DNA of 64,000 bases from Micrasema longulum (lineage: Eukaryota > Arthropoda > Insecta > Trichoptera > Brachycentridae), in NCBI GenBank assembly GCA_022494885.1, contig JAGVSM010003735.1:97333-161332 (forward strand). The letters run 5' to 3'. The notes beneath the pieces were generated by a model. That model saw only the letters and a program-made list of their open reading frames with translations. It ran no database searches and had not been told where the DNA came from. The position numbers and the translations under genes were made by a program. Below are positions 20,456-32,465 of this stretch, in pieces (position 1 is the stretch's first letter; each line of letters opens with the position of its first letter).

Positions 20456-21985
20456 TCACAATAGGTGTATATCTGTATTTTCCATGCTGATCCAAGTCCT
20501 CAAAGCCGCTTTAAACTTTTGAAGGGATTCTATATTTTGTATTTCCTTGGGTAGGAGATTAAAAGATCTTGGACCAACATGGAAAGAGTGTCTCTGTGCG
20601 AACTTAGTTCTGCATCCTGGAACCGACAGTACACTTTCTGATCTGCTACTAGTCCTATTTAAATTATTGCCAAACAATTCCCTATTTTTGTGTACATATT
20701 TTAAGCATTGTAATAAATATAACTTTTTTAAATCTTTTTTACTTTTTACTTTTTTAAATTTTTTAAAAAGGAGTCCGCTCTCTATGTACAATTCGTTACT
20801 AGGAAATAGTCTATGCTTTTTGTACATTATCTTAACTATACTTATCTGTGCGATTTCTACAGGGTGACTATGTGCGTCCAAAACTCCACCCCATCCAATT
20901 ATGCCGTATGTAACAGAAGACTGAATTAGAGCGTAATACAGCATTTTTAATTTTTCATAAGTTAAAATATTTTTTAATCTTTGGAAAACGTAAGATAAAT
21001 ATCTGATTTTGTCTGTTAATTTAGCTATATGTGTTTCCTATTTTAGCCTATAATTTATGTGGATACCCAGATATTTGTAACTTTCACCTGAGCTAATTTT
21101 GTAACACTTATTACAGATATCTATATTACAATTTAAATCGTGTATTTTATTTGACAAACTTTGTGAAGGGCCAGTCTTATTAGAGATTTGAAAGGGCAAA
21201 TACATGGTTTTTTCTTGATTCAAACTAAGCAAATTATTTTCCAATCAGTTATAAACTAATGTTATACTTTTTGTAGCATCACTAAATGTTAACTCCCATG
21301 TTTTATTATATACTATAATAGCAGTGTCATCAGCATAGGACAATATTTTTCCGTCTACTTTTAAATCACATAGTTCGTTTAAGTATATTAAAAATAATAG
21401 AGGACCTAAAATTGTCCCTTGTGGAACACCATGTTGTTGTTTTCTTTGCAAGCTAATTTCACTTTCTATTTTTGTATTTTGTGTCCTATTAAATAGGTTA
21501 CTAGTTAATAACTTATGACATTTATTTTTTATACCAATGTTTTTTAATTTATTTGATAATTTAATTAAGTTAACGGTATCAAAGGCTTTTTTAAGATCAA
21601 GGAAAATTACCAAACATTTATATTTATTATCTATTGCGGAATATATTTCTCTAGTTAATTTATAAATTGCATCATCAGTGCTAAATTTTTTTCGGAAGCC
21701 AAATTTATTATGAGAGATTTTCTTATGACCTTCTAGATAATCCATGATTCTGTTTTTTAGACATTTTTCAAAATTTTTAGATATATTTGAGGTAAGAGCA
21801 ATTGGACGATAGTTATCTGTTTTAGAAGCTGAGCCATTTTTGTGAATTGGTACTATTGTAGATAATTTAAATGATTTCGGATAGATTCCATTTTCTAGAC
21901 ATATGTTGTAAATATATTGCAAAGGCTTAGATACATTATTTTTATTTTTTTTAAGTGTTTCTACAGAAATATTATCGTTATTATG
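20456..21985 (-). pseudogene. LINE reverse transcriptase ORF, two stop codons, otherwise in frame
   Basis: Codes for the polymerase that copies element RNA at a nicked target. Visible RT blocks in order: SFKLSTIVPIHKNG, NYRPIALTSNISKNFEK, NKFGFRKKFSTDDAI, VIFLDLKKAFDTVN (first catalytic Asp), GVPQGTILGPLLFLIYLNEL and LSYADDTAI (the YADD catalytic pair). After RT comes the conserved C-terminal tail MLYYALIQSSVTYGIIGWGG and FNLLPKEIQNI. Only two stops break the frame: TGA at 21247-21245 and TAG near 21037. Each lies where relatives usually have Trp, and no frameshift is visible, so this is a fairly young copy. It has no start because the 5' end is missing. Confidence 0.8.
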
Positions 21986-23400
21986 TTAGTACCGAGCGCT
22001 TTCCGCCCATACATACTGTGGATGCGGCGCATCCCTCGAATATTTGAAAATAATAGTATGTGTTTTGTTTTCAAAAATTATAAATATTCCTAAAATTAGC
22101 GCAGAAAATGTTTGAGCGTACGCGGTTTACAAACTCAAGTAATATTTGGAGTATACATATCTACCTATACGAGTATGTTTGCGTATTTTCCAACTTTTTA
22201 ATGCGCAGAATATCAATGTACCTTGGCCTTGATAATATTCGTTATATACGCTGAAATCTGGATACTACTCTTCAGTTTGAATCCAGTCCTATAACATATG
22301 TTCGAATTGCCGCGCACGCGTATTAAGGTTCATCAAATTGTCGTATTGTTCTACGAGACTTGTAGAGATAAGAGCATCCAACTCGCGAATTGCGAAGAAA
22401 TATATAATTTATTTATTGATTTATTCAAAATAACACTAGTTTAAATATTAATGAACTTATTAAGGATTTTTAGGCTATGCTTGTGTCAAGCCATAATAAT
22501 TAACAACTAAAATACATAGTGATATTAATTAGATAAAATTTTAATGATATGTGATGCAATAGAATATTAATCTAGAAAAAAAGGTAAATATAAAGATAAA
22601 AAAAAGGTCAAATTCCAAAGAATACAATGCAAAAAAGATAATCAGAAATAATTTTTAAAATATAAAGTATACAAATCAACATTCACACATAATCAAATAT
22701 ACAAAATAATGGTATAATTAAAATCAACAAAATAATTGTAAAATATAGTTGTATTAAAAAAATAAATAAGAGTACCATTGAAATCAACAGAATTAGAATG
22801 TTTATATAAAAACATAATTGAAATGATAATTGAGATATGTTTTCTAGAAAGTCACTCAATTCCATAGTAAAAAAATAAAAAATAGGAGTAATAAATAATA
22901 TGGCAAATAATAGTACGTGCTAAATTAAATAATATGAAAAAACAATAATATCAAGATATATAAAAAGCAAATAAAAGTTAAAGTATGGAAGGAAAGCAGA
23001 AACTTCCAATGATATATGCAAAACTGCTTTAAAGGGAAAAAACAAATACGGTTTTGTCAATTCAATGAAATTCAGCATTTTGGGTAATGCTTAAGATTGC
23101 AATAATGTTGTAAATGATAACCATCATGTTTGATTTCACGTCACATTTACTTGACGTTTAATCATCAGTGTGGTCATGTATGAAGCAAAGTTTAAACAAA
23201 TACAAAAAATAAAAATCCCCAAAAACCACTCTCTAGGAGATAAAGAAGATTCAAAATACCCCCCAGGAAGTTGCACTGGATATGTCATCCGATTTAGTTT
23301 TTGTATAAACGTCATATGCAACACAGAGCCCTTGGCTCTTGGTCTCAGAGAGTTTGGGAAACGTTATTATTTATATATTTTGTAATATCTATTATCTCTC
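21986..23400. other. Intergenic DNA; a moderately GC-balanced part then AT-rich
   Basis: 22000-22380 is more balanced in composition (CCGAGCGCTTTCCGCCCATA…) but has no open frame. 22390-22960 is A-rich low-complexity sequence beginning TTTATTTATTGATTTATT, like a LINE 3' tail in minus orientation. 23130-23400 has small frames without known motifs. Confidence 0.35.
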
Positions 23401-23404
23401 ATCA

Positions 23405-23830
23405 ACTTCAGGGTACCTGGAAGAGTACTAGACAGGTGCCACTGTTTTGTAGTAACAATTCACGGACAGTGTATACTTGTAATGCCGTTTTAAATAGATT
23501 TCATGAACTCGGCAATAGTTGTTCCCACGTATCTGATAAATTCCTATAGAATAAACCTTATGAACTTTTCCAAAGATGATGAATGGTTATTATATGTATT
23601 TATACATGCATTTCATAATATACACAGTTTTTTGTTCACTTTGCCCAGCTGTATGAAACAGTACTTATGATTTTCTTGTATTACTGTAGAATGTTTTATT
23701 ATTTAAAATTTCCACTGAATGTGCCGTATAATTTTTAGGTTAATTTTTTAATTTAAATCTTGTATAACTTTTAGGTTAATTTTTTTTATAAATCTTGGGA
23801 ATAAGAAAATTCATGTTTAAAAAAAAATAT
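23405..23830 (+). mobile_element. LINE C-terminus and 3' UTR (fragment)
   Basis: The + frame gives TRQVPLFCSNNSRTVYTCNA, then VLNRFHELGNSCSHVSDKFL and a stop. It resembles the extreme C-terminus of LINE RT ORFs (tRqxxLFxxxxxRTxYxxNaxxxRxxxLxNxxxxxxDiF). A long AT-rich 3' UTR with repeated CTTTTAGGTTAATTTT follows. No RT block is included. Confidence 0.5.
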
Positions 23831-23999
23831 ATATTTAACCAAATATGCAGTATTATAAATGTTCGTAAAAGGCAGATTTGTCGTTTATGTTAATAAAATA
23901 AAAATATGTATGTTTATATTTGTATGAATAATAATAAATAAATACTGTGGGTCTTGCGGAATATAATGAATTGTATTCAATAGAAAATGCTAAGTTGCT

Positions 24000-24080
24000 T
24001 CTCGAGTCAATGCTCTAGATTTCTGGCAATATCATTTGGCGCGTGTGTGTGTCATTGATCTATGGACGTTGTTTCCCATA
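24000..24080. repeat. Fragment of the terminal repeat shared with 54030-55850
   Basis: GGCGCGTGTGTGTGTCATTG followed by ATCTATGGAC resembles the arm ACGCGTGTGTGTCATCGACT at 54084. Short and diverged. Confidence 0.4.
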
Positions 24081-24149
24081 GATTTACTATTATTTTGCCT
24101 TTGTTAATACGAATAAATACACAAAATATTTTTGTGTTATTTTTATTTT

Positions 24150-24290
24150 TTATTTATTGATTTAATAGCATAATTATACATTTTTACAATTTAAAAAAAA
24201 TTCACTTGTTTTATTTTTACTAAAACTAAAATCCCACCAAGCCACTTTTTGTAGCTTGTTGGTGAAGATTATATTTATACTGACTTAATA
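24150..24290 (+). mobile_element. SINE type C body, headless copy
   Basis: AAATCCCACCAAGCCACTTT then TTGTAGCTTGTTGGTGAAGA and the upstream TTCACTTGTTTTATTTTTAC match the SINE body at 16300-16460 (minus). The hairpin arms CACCAAGC/GCTTGTTGGTG are kept while the loop differs. Confidence 0.55.
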
Positions 24291-25235
24291 ATATTATTTA
24301 CATTTATAAAAACAATGAATAACATATAAAAATTAACAGCCTGTAATATTAATAAAATGGGTATTGATTATCTTCTCGAGTAAACATGTAAACAAAGTAT
24401 TCTATTAATCTTTAGAATGTGAGACCATAAATGGATGGTTGTACTGTATTAAAATTAAAATAAGATGAGGTATAATATGTTATCTGATTTTTTTAATTTA
24501 CCTCTAGTAAATATTTTAGTAGTAGTAAATATTTTGAATAAGGAACGGCCTCTTAAGGCTGTGGTCTGGTAAAACGTACTCAAAATGAGGAAATCATACG
24601 ATTTTGCCATTTTAAAACGAATGTTTTTTTTAATCGCGCAATAATAAAAAATAGAGAAAAAATTTTTGAATGTTTTCCTTTGAAAAAATATACTCAAAAG
24701 TTTTATGTTACTAAAATATAATTACTTTTAGACCAGCAGATTACGTCATTTCAAATTTAGACTAAACTTAGGTATCTGAGATCTCAGTATTGAACATAAA
24801 CTTATCTTTATAATTTAAAGATAATAAGTTGAACATGAAAGTGGCCGAAACTAAATTTAAATTTTTTGATTTTGAAAAAAGATACAAGCATTTTTATAAA
24901 ATAAATAAAACAATTTTGAACAAAGTTGTTTTATTTATATTATTATAATGAATAACCACAAAGTTAGTGCTTCAAATATAAACTTTATACAAGCGTTTTA
25001 AATCACATACATTTTTGTGACATTTTTCTTTATTTCTACGTAAAATTATGCCTTAGGATATACAAAAAAAAAAATCAAAAAATATTGAAATATTTTAGTT
25101 GCAACCTTTTTTTATGAAATTGTATTATTAAAAAAAAAAATGAAGATAATTCTTGTTGTAATATATAATTTTAAACAACATCTTATTTACGTTATGACCT
25201 TCATACCTGCTCTTACCAAAAACGATCATTCTAAA
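24291..25235. other. AT-rich intergenic DNA
   Basis: No gene or shared repeat recognised. The A- and T-rich minus-strand frame at 24455-24697 lacks any motif. Confidence 0.4.
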
Positions 25236-25239
25236 CGTT

Positions 25240-25630
25240 AATACAAATAAATACTAGATCAACATGCAAATATATTATACATAGTGTTTACCTGAAAAAT
25301 TCCTAAAAAATTTCACGCAGAGGAAGGGTATCACCACCGTGCCCGAACATGTACTAACAATAAGGTTAATAATATTTAGTGGCATGCTGGAGAGTGGGCG
25401 GGTAGGATTTGGGAAGGGGAAGGGCAAGCAGGTTAAAAGTTACTTGATTGGTTAATTTTTAAATAAAAACGTGAGCTTAATTGAAAAGATGTTTGATTGT
25501 TTATTAGGGGAATATTATTTGTCGAATCTTTTTAACGTACTAACGACGGGTCCGTCTCGAAACCGGTAGACATCAAAAGTCGGCAAGTGTTTATATATCG
25601 GATATACTCACATTTTAAAAAATGTTTGAT
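25240..25630. mobile_element. Dispersed element with GACGGGTCCGTCTCGAAACCGGT motif (family shared with 45121-45550)
   Basis: Shares ATCAACATGCAAATA, ACCACCGTGCCCGAACATG, TTGGTTAATTTTTAAATAAA and the motif CGGGTCCGTCTCGAAACCGG (from 25545) with 45121-45550. There the motif is inverted (CGATTTCGAGACGTACCCGT). The motif contains a stem just before GAAA, as in the hammerhead-like sequence at 10155-10203. No ORF. Confidence 0.55.
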
Positions 25631-25919
25631 CATGAAGTTAATGCTTTAAACATCCTTTAAAAAATACAGATAGTTCCTTCTGCCATCCGACTATAAAATC
25701 ATTTTGCACTTTTATGATGCTATGATGAACTGTTTGACGTCTTTGATATCAAATATATGTATATTTTAAATGCAAAATATGAATGTGGGTATAAAATAGT
25801 CAAATATATGAGATTTTTAATTGAAATCGATCCCAAATAATGGCAAGAAAAATGTGAAATCTGACATTGCTAGTTCTAAGCAAAAGATTTTTCAAAGGCT
25901 TTCCAAGGAATAGTATTTC

Positions 25920-26156
25920 CATATTATGTGTGTTAACTCTAATATCTCTACTAAAGTCATGACGAAGAGACGTGTACGTCTTAAAACCAGAAGATATAAC
26001 AGAAAGGGATACGCGGTTATACAAAAATATTAACTTATTTTTGTGTTTATAATTTCTTTCGCTTCGATTGACTGTTCATTCGGCGAACATTTTGTAAAAA
26101 AAATAATATTATGTAATATCTAAAGAGATTTCTAATACTTTCTCTCTTTGTTTCAG
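25920..26156 (+). other. Possible intron end upstream of a K2P 5' UTR exon
   Basis: A pyrimidine-rich TTTCTCTCTTTGTTTCAG ending at 26156 is a good splice acceptor. If used, the K2P 5' UTR exon would start at 26157. The alternative is a promoter inside the region (TATA box at 26585). Transcript data would decide. Confidence 0.35.
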
Positions 26157-27302
26157 ATTCCAGATCACTGAAAAATAATGTCGGAGGAATAATCCCGCGG
26201 AAACCCAATGAAAAAGTGATCAAGATGAAAAGTTAAGATAAACAATTGGAAGGACTGGCTCTTCAATCGCTCTTGCAATAAAATGAAAACTGAAAATTAA
26301 ATTTAAGTCCCAATTCGAACGGTGAACTTCGCTCTGTGGACTAGAACAGTGTATGAACTAACGAACCGTGAAGAAATGTAAAGGTCTTCTAATGATATTT
26401 TCAATTATATTCCGGAATAATCGCATTAAAGACTCCCATTTAGGATGCCAATAATTCGCTTTGCTTGTTATCTTCAATTTCTTTATTGAACATTTTGCCT
26501 CTTATCAAAGTCGCGCATAACAAATAGGTTATTACAAAAGAATTGCTCTCGGAGTAAATGAGCCGGATGTGATTCGCCCGGCGCTATAAATAATGGGAGA
26601 AAAAGGAGGGAAAATGAAATCTTTACATATTTAAATGGAAATCGAATGGCAACGGCGAACAGGTCTGAATCATGTCAACGATGACGTCCTATCCAATGGT
26701 GAAAATTGAAAAATTGTTAAAGCGAATCCTTCAAGGGGGGTGAAATGTAAGCTTCTCACCCGCCGGAAATATGGTAATGTCGACTCTTTGTACCACTCTC
26801 TCAATACGATTCACAGAGCTGCTTTGATAAAGCGTGAACATACGAGAATTTAAATTCGTCGAGAAAACTTTTTACTCGGTTCACCCCGGCGCTCTGTCGT
26901 CTGTAAATATCGAGAATAAATACAAACAGTTATGGGGGAGATGTGTCGAAAACAAAAAGAAAACTGGGAAAAGAGCCACTTAGCATAGCTGTCTGATAAA
27001 ACAGTATTATACAATCAAAACTGCTTAAAGAAATCGTGAGTAAGGTTAGAATTGACAAACCAAACCTTGGCGTTGTTTGATCTTAAAAATAAAAACAAAT
27101 TGTTCCAAAATGTGCTTTTGTAGTCTATGCTTTGAACGAGGGTACGCACGATCGAAAAACACAAAATGATGTCTGAAAACTTTAAATGTTTTAGTGAAGA
27201 ACAGTTTGTGAAAATAAAATCATTTCAAACATTTGTGAAGATGAAATAATTTAAATGACTTTTGATAATTAAGTTACTGAGATTCGATCTCCGTGTCGCA
27301 AG
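26157..27302 (+). promoter_or_regulatory. 5' UTR / promoter-proximal region of the K2P channel gene
   Basis: This block is less AT-rich than the rest, lacks transposons and leads into the K2P start codon. It holds TGACGTCC (CRE-like) next to CCAAT at 26680-26697 and GCTATAAATAATGGG with a TATA box at 26585-26592. An in-frame TAA ten codons before the ATG at 27303 shows the ORF cannot extend upstream. Whether the start site lies here or before an upstream intron is not settled by sequence. Confidence 0.45.
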
Positions 27303-27936
27303 ATGATGCACGAATCATCATCTGGAGCCAATCCATCGTCGACATCCTACTCTCAACATCCAATCTACAGAAATCCATCTTGCGGAACCAATTCACCATC
27401 AGCATCATCCTCGTGTTGTTTCTCCAAAAAGAGACCGCACAAACCAAACAAAAACTCGAGAGATGATTCGGTTCTATGTTGCTGTTGCACGTGTCCAACT
27501 CCGACGTCGTCAGCGTCTGTTTTGACCTGTCTAGGAGTTTGTATTATAGTGTTAGTTTATACTCTTCTCGGTGCTTTCGCGTTCATGGCTCTCGAGGGTA
27601 CATTCGCGTCTTTCAGGGAGACAGAAACTTCTGTAGCAGCGTCACAGCCTAATCCAAGTACAACAGACAGTTTGGCAGGGGCTGAGATCAGATCCAAGAC
27701 AGTGGAAAAACTTTGGTCTATAACTGAGGACCTAAATATTTTGTATAAAGACAACTGGACTAGGCTAGCAGCGCAAGAAGTTATGGAGTTCCAGGATACC
27801 CTGGTACGGGCTATGAGGAGCAGTACTGGAGTGACATATAGGCAGAGGGGAACCCAGGCATTTCTGCATGGTCAGCAGCATCGCTGGTCTTTTTCGTCGA
27901 GCTTCCTCTACTCGCTTACGCTGATTACTACAATCG
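27303..27936 (+). CDS. Two-pore-domain (K2P/TWiK-like) potassium channel, first coding exon
   Basis: K2P channels are dimeric plasma-membrane leak K+ channels that set resting potential. Residues 1-72: Ser/Asn-rich cytosolic N-terminus with a Cys cluster (CCCCCTCPTP, about 59-68). 73-98: M1 (LTCLGVCIIVLVYTLLGAFA…). 99-197: long extracellular M1-P1 loop with a possible N-glycosylation site (NWT, 151-153) and charged helix. 198-212: start of P1, SSFLYSLTLITTI plus G, which should continue as the TIGYG selectivity filter. The donor CG|GTGAGT at 27936/27937 splits that Gly codon (phase 1). Read-through would give seven aberrant residues and a stop, so splicing is required. ATG choice: first Met after an in-frame TAA; a second ATG follows at once. 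Later exons (P1 end, M2-M4, P2) were not found in the window. The subfamily cannot be fixed from this exon. Confidence 0.85.
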
Positions 27937-30413
27937 GTGAGTACAATTTTTTTCTTTTTTGATAAAAAATAAGTATTCAAATACCTTCTCTTTTAGACGT
28001 GAATTATTTCCTAATGATATAAACAATACTTTGTATTCTGTATTACTAGAGGAATCACTTTCAGGAACCACAAAAATTGTATTTTTTCAATCTTTTATCC
28101 TTTATAAAATATTTCACTTTCATTAATAATGAACAATGAATCTTAACCTGATAATGAATTTTAAAAGTTCATGTAACATGTGTCACAATCATACAATATT
28201 TTAACAAGTGATTTTAACTAGACCGAATTATATTTTAGTTAATTCCATTTTAAATGGATATAAACGTCTATATTGAAAAATTGGTTTAAATATCACTTGA
28301 AAGGACGACTAGAATTCGTTTTAAAACAAACAAAGCAATCAAAAGTCAGCTGTCAAACTAAAAAACTTTTCAGTGTAATGCCGACTACTACATTAGCATA
28401 AAAAGTAGAGATGTAATTAGAGATACCAGTTATTTAAAATATAAACTCCCCGCTTTTTAATTTCTGTAAGTACGGAAATATCGTGTATATTTGAATGAAT
28501 ACCCGGCAGAAATGTTTTGAGTTCTTCTTCAAATATATTTTCATTGTTTTTATGAAAAATTTACTTTATTCGCTGTGCAGAAAATATATTATTTTAACAT
28601 TTTTGTTGGCTTTTATTTTCAAATACATAAAAATTACATTGCTTTTTTCTTACAATACAAAATGCTCGTTTCGGTAAAAATCACAATTTACGGAGAGCGA
28701 ATGCTTTTTTTCCAATTAGTGAGCTACGTGTATTTCGAATAATTTTCTCTGTTTTCAAATCGTAGAGGTATACAAAGAAACATGATTTATTTTAGCAATA
28801 AAGCATTAGAATATAGTGGAGAAGGGAAATGCGGTAATAAACTTATCTATGTATGGTGGTTATGATAATGAAAGTACAAAATGTTGAATAAAAGCAATTT
28901 TCGTTGAAATTTTTAAAATATGAAGCTCCTACGTTATCCATATAATAAAGTACTTTAGTACGGTAAAAACATAAAAATACAAAACACTAATCACTTTGTC
29001 AAAAATATTACTCAGTTTTTTTATATTTATTACGTGCATTTTCAAAAAAGAAAATTAATTACGTCGTTTTATTTGAGCTTAGGTACTACTTAAAATATCT
29101 GTTAGCAGCATTATATAAAATAGTCTTATTTGTGTCTCAAACAAATATGATAAATTGAATTCTGAATATATCGATATCATCATCATTGATATCACGCACT
29201 AGATCAGGACTGTTCGAAGACGTGTTTTTGATCTTCCGCAAATACAAAAGTTTTCCTTTTGAAATTTTTTTACTCTAACATTATCTAACATCTCAAATAA
29301 ATTAATGAAACACTTATTAATATGGCAACAGATTTTCTGTCACTTTTATTAGGGGAATTCCCGAACTGTGTATTTGTTTCTCCAAACGAACGAATCTTGG
29401 CTAAATAATGGGGTCGATGACGGGCAGTATCTATCTTTGTAAAGTACTCATATATTATGAATTGTAAATAATCTAAATATAAATCTCCTTGTCAAGCAAG
29501 TCTTTTACACAACCATTGCGTCTGGCTACAACATTCATGTAGATATTGACAGAATTGTAAAAAATAAATGAATAAAAAACTAATATAACGTATTATATTT
29601 CAACTAAAATGGGGTAGTGATTTATAACTTGCGTGGGATTTTTTGAATGAATCGTTGATCTGTGTTAATTTTGCGGGGTAAGAAAAGATACGTTTACGCG
29701 ATGATTGCAGATGTGAGTAAAAACAGTACGCGGCCAAACAGACATACAACAGACATAAATCCTACCTTTGGGAAGTCAGGAATGGGGATCAGGGACAGGA
29801 ATCCGTATGCTAAGTCTCCAAGTTCTTTCTTCGGGTAGTGTTTTCTTTTTTGGGCAAACACAGCAGTTTCACTCTAATAAATGCAGGAAATATTTTGATC
29901 AATGCGGAGGTGGTCAGAAAATGCAAAGGTGTGACGATGCGGGCAGATAATTAAAAAGCAAGCAGATGCGGGCATAAGAAATATGAAAAAAATATGCGGT
30001 TGTGCGTGTGACAATTATGCAGAAGAGAAAAAACAAAATTGTTAATTTTGGTTGCTATGGATTCGACAAATTGATATCATAGCAACCGTAGCTACCCAAG
30101 GCCATTTGCAACAAGGAAAATTAACAAATATTTGTGTTCTGTAAGATGGAAAATAACAGGATAGGATATAGGATAGGTAGACCATTATCAACTGGGGGTC
30201 CATCCAGCCACCAATCACGCAACCAAATGTGTTTTTTCTTCATAAAGTTGAAACGTTTATTTCTGCGGCCCTCCAATCTATTTATTTATTTTGATTGGCC
30301 CGAGATCGTAATTGGTTTGGATGCCCTGCACAAGATTATGCGTAGTGCACTGTAATGTATGATACATATATTGGATTTTTTTCGATAGCGCGATGAAGCG
30401 TAAGCATAATTAG
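27937..30413 (+). other. K2P first coding intron (5' part)
   Basis: Starts with GTGAGTACAATTTTTTTC, a good donor. The sequence is AT-rich with no recognised exon. 29790-30100 has a more G-rich patch with repeated ATGCGG/ATGCGGGC words but no frame of note. All downstream repeats may lie within this intron. Confidence 0.5.
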
Positions 30414-30590
30414 TCTCCGTAGTGTAGTGTTTAAGACGCTTGACTCACAAACGGAAGGTTTCGAGTTCTAAAATTCCCGGTGAGATCATAAAAATTAAAA
30501 ATGTGATTTTTTTCGAACCTGAGTTTTCTATGCCGTAATTCACCACTGTTAGTATGGGCCAGCTGGCCTGTCGTGGTGCAAACAATAAAT
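30414..30590 (+). mobile_element. tRNA-derived SINE, type A
   Basis: CTCCGTAGTGTAGTGTTTAA and GACGCTTGACTCACAAACGG form the tRNA-like head. TTTCGAGTTCTAAAATTCCC is the disrupted box B region. The body has AATGTGATTTTTTTCGAACC and CCAGCTGGCCTGTCGTGGTG, as in 16612-16792 (-). It ends in an AATAAATAA tail. Confidence 0.7.
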
Positions 30591-31125
30591 AACTCGAATT
30601 AAGCTTGCTTATGAAAAATATTAAATTTAATTTATTTTTTAAATACTTAACTTATAAGTGGTTCACATAAGTTGTGTCCGTCTTTTCCAAAACTAAAACT
30701 GAGGATTTAAAGTAAAACAAAATTGTAAAACTTTATTAAAAAAAAATAATTTTGTTCAACAAGATTTTGTATCGGTTTATACGTTACATGTATTATTTTA
30801 TTTGATTACAAGCCTTCAAAATAAAATTTCAAGTTCACGAAAATGAGCATTTCTGACACTTTCTGTTTGCGTTAATTCGAGAAAGTAAAGCTGCCAAAGC
30901 TACTCGCAATATTTGCGCAGTGTACGGTAAAAATATCATTCATTATTGATTACAATTTTGTAAAATAATTAAGGAGAATGGATTATCGACTAATTCGTTG
31001 TATTTTTTTTGTCGTGTCCTCTTGTTCTCTTTATTTGAAAAAAAACTGTTGAAAATTATGTTTACACCTAATACATGTTTTCACATATTACGATTAATGA
31101 ATAATATTTATAAATAATTATCTAG
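30591..31125. other. AT-rich DNA, unassigned
   Basis: No gene or shared repeat recognised. Confidence 0.4.
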
Positions 31126-31133
31126 ACGAGACA
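31126..31133. repeat. 8-bp target-site duplication, left
   Basis: ACGAGACA, identical to 31804-31811. Confidence 0.85.
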
Positions 31134-31803
31134 CATAGAATTAAGAATACTCCAGAAGAAGCGTAGAATCATATTTGAATACGTCGGACTGTGTTCAAAA
31201 AGATCATTCTCATTTTCGCCGCGCGTATGCGTTAAGTCACCACGTAGTGTTTCCAGATCGTGAAAAATGTAATCATAACATAAATGTAAGATAATTTTAT
31301 TTTATTTTTAAGTTATCTAAAATTTTACTGTACACGCAAAAAAAAATATTGATACAACACAGTAGATTAGGAAAGGGTCATTTAATAAGAGTAATTGATT
31401 TAATGAACGTTGAAATTAAAAAATGAAACAAATTTTATTTTACATAAAACGGATATTTTTATGTCATGTTAAACAATGTATGATGGGCAAAGTAGCGTAA
31501 ATAAATTGACTAACTTTTTTCAATTTTTTTTTTTTTTGACAATCTGACAGATGGAAAAATAATTAATTTTTTTAGTAATTCATTTGCTATTTACACATGC
31601 ATTTGCTATTTACACATAAAATGTGATCCTATCCTGTTTTATTAAGATCCCAGCAATATTTCTACACTTTAAAACGACACAACACGGCATAGTTGAATAC
31701 AAAGAAACTAATGGGTCAAAACGTAAAACTACTCCTTTAGAGAAGTTTAGTCACCTTCTGTTTGATACGCGCATGCGGTTTCGGGACTATCCTTAATTCT
31801 ATG
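31134..31803. mobile_element. hAT-type MITE, copy 1 (complete, 670 bp, 8-bp TSD)
   Basis: Terminal inverted repeats CATAGAATTAAGAATACTCC and (reverse complement of the right end) CATAGAATTAAGGATAGTCC are flanked by a perfect 8-bp direct repeat ACGAGACA at 31126-31133 and 31804-31811. The subterminal text GAAGCGTAGAATCATATTTG… GTCGGACTGTGT recurs at 32722 and 37836. No transposase ORF, so it is non-autonomous. The 8-bp duplication points to the hAT superfamily. Confidence 0.85.
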
Positions 31804-31811
31804 ACGAGACA
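31804..31811. repeat. 8-bp target-site duplication, right
   Basis: ACGAGACA, identical to 31126-31133. Confidence 0.85.
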
Positions 31812-32465
31812 TGAAAAACGTTTAAAAAATGAATAAATTAAAATCATTACTATCTTTAAATGAATAAATTTTTCAAAATGGTCGAGCTTGGAATACTGCT
31901 TTTATGGCTCAGGTTCATTCATGTATAATATAATGTTTATGGAAACTGAAATAAGAGTAACAAACAATTAAATTAATTACACCTGGAATAATTAATGCAG
32001 CCATAATGGTCAACCGCTTGACGCCACAAATCTCAATTAAAGAATACATTCCTTAATAACGAGATAAGGGATGTGCGCTCACCTTTCAGTACTGCAATTA
32101 CTGATAATTTATGGCACATATTACGACCCCTCCTTTAAATATAAGACTTGAATGTTTCTTACGTCGGGAGAGGGTAATATTTTCACAGAAATTTATGGGC
32201 ACGTGTAAACCTTTTGCCACATGTTATGAAAATCGTAAAACTGTACCGGCTACCAAGGGAAATAAATTAAATTAACTTGGCTCATATCTTGTGTATGTAG
32301 AATTCTGTGCAAGGCAAAACAAATTGAAAGCAAATATGAATAATACTCTTCTTAGAATTTTTTTAATAAAAATTACCAACGGTGAATAAGATTATACTGT
32401 AATTAAATTCTAGTTTTTATTTAATTAGATTACAGTAGGCTTTGCCTTGCTTATTATGACCTTTA
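31812..32465. other. Unassigned intergenic or intronic DNA
   Basis: No gene or shared repeat recognised. Confidence 0.4.

Larger units (their letters stand above)
20000..21985 (-). mobile_element. 5'-truncated non-LTR retrotransposon (LINE) with RT domain and 3' UTR
   Basis: About 2 kb of a Jockey/CR1-superfamily-like LINE on the minus strand. A single frame runs from 21985 to 20456. The 5' end is an abrupt junction near 21985, typical of incomplete target-primed reverse transcription, so the endonuclease and first ORF are absent. The 3' UTR contains a strong stem-loop (20276-20307) and an AAGCCCGCCAATGTTC string (about 20035-20050). The 3' boundary near 20000 is approximate. Target-site duplications were not identified. 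Confidence 0.75.

Noticed and set aside
20547..20867. 106-codon + frame antisense to the LINE
   Set aside because: It is the complement of the conserved LINE C-terminal coding sequence, which is the real reading frame.
27274..27754. Minus-strand frames over the K2P exon
   Set aside because: Shadows of the + strand channel frame; the + frame has M1, pore motif and a matching splice donor.
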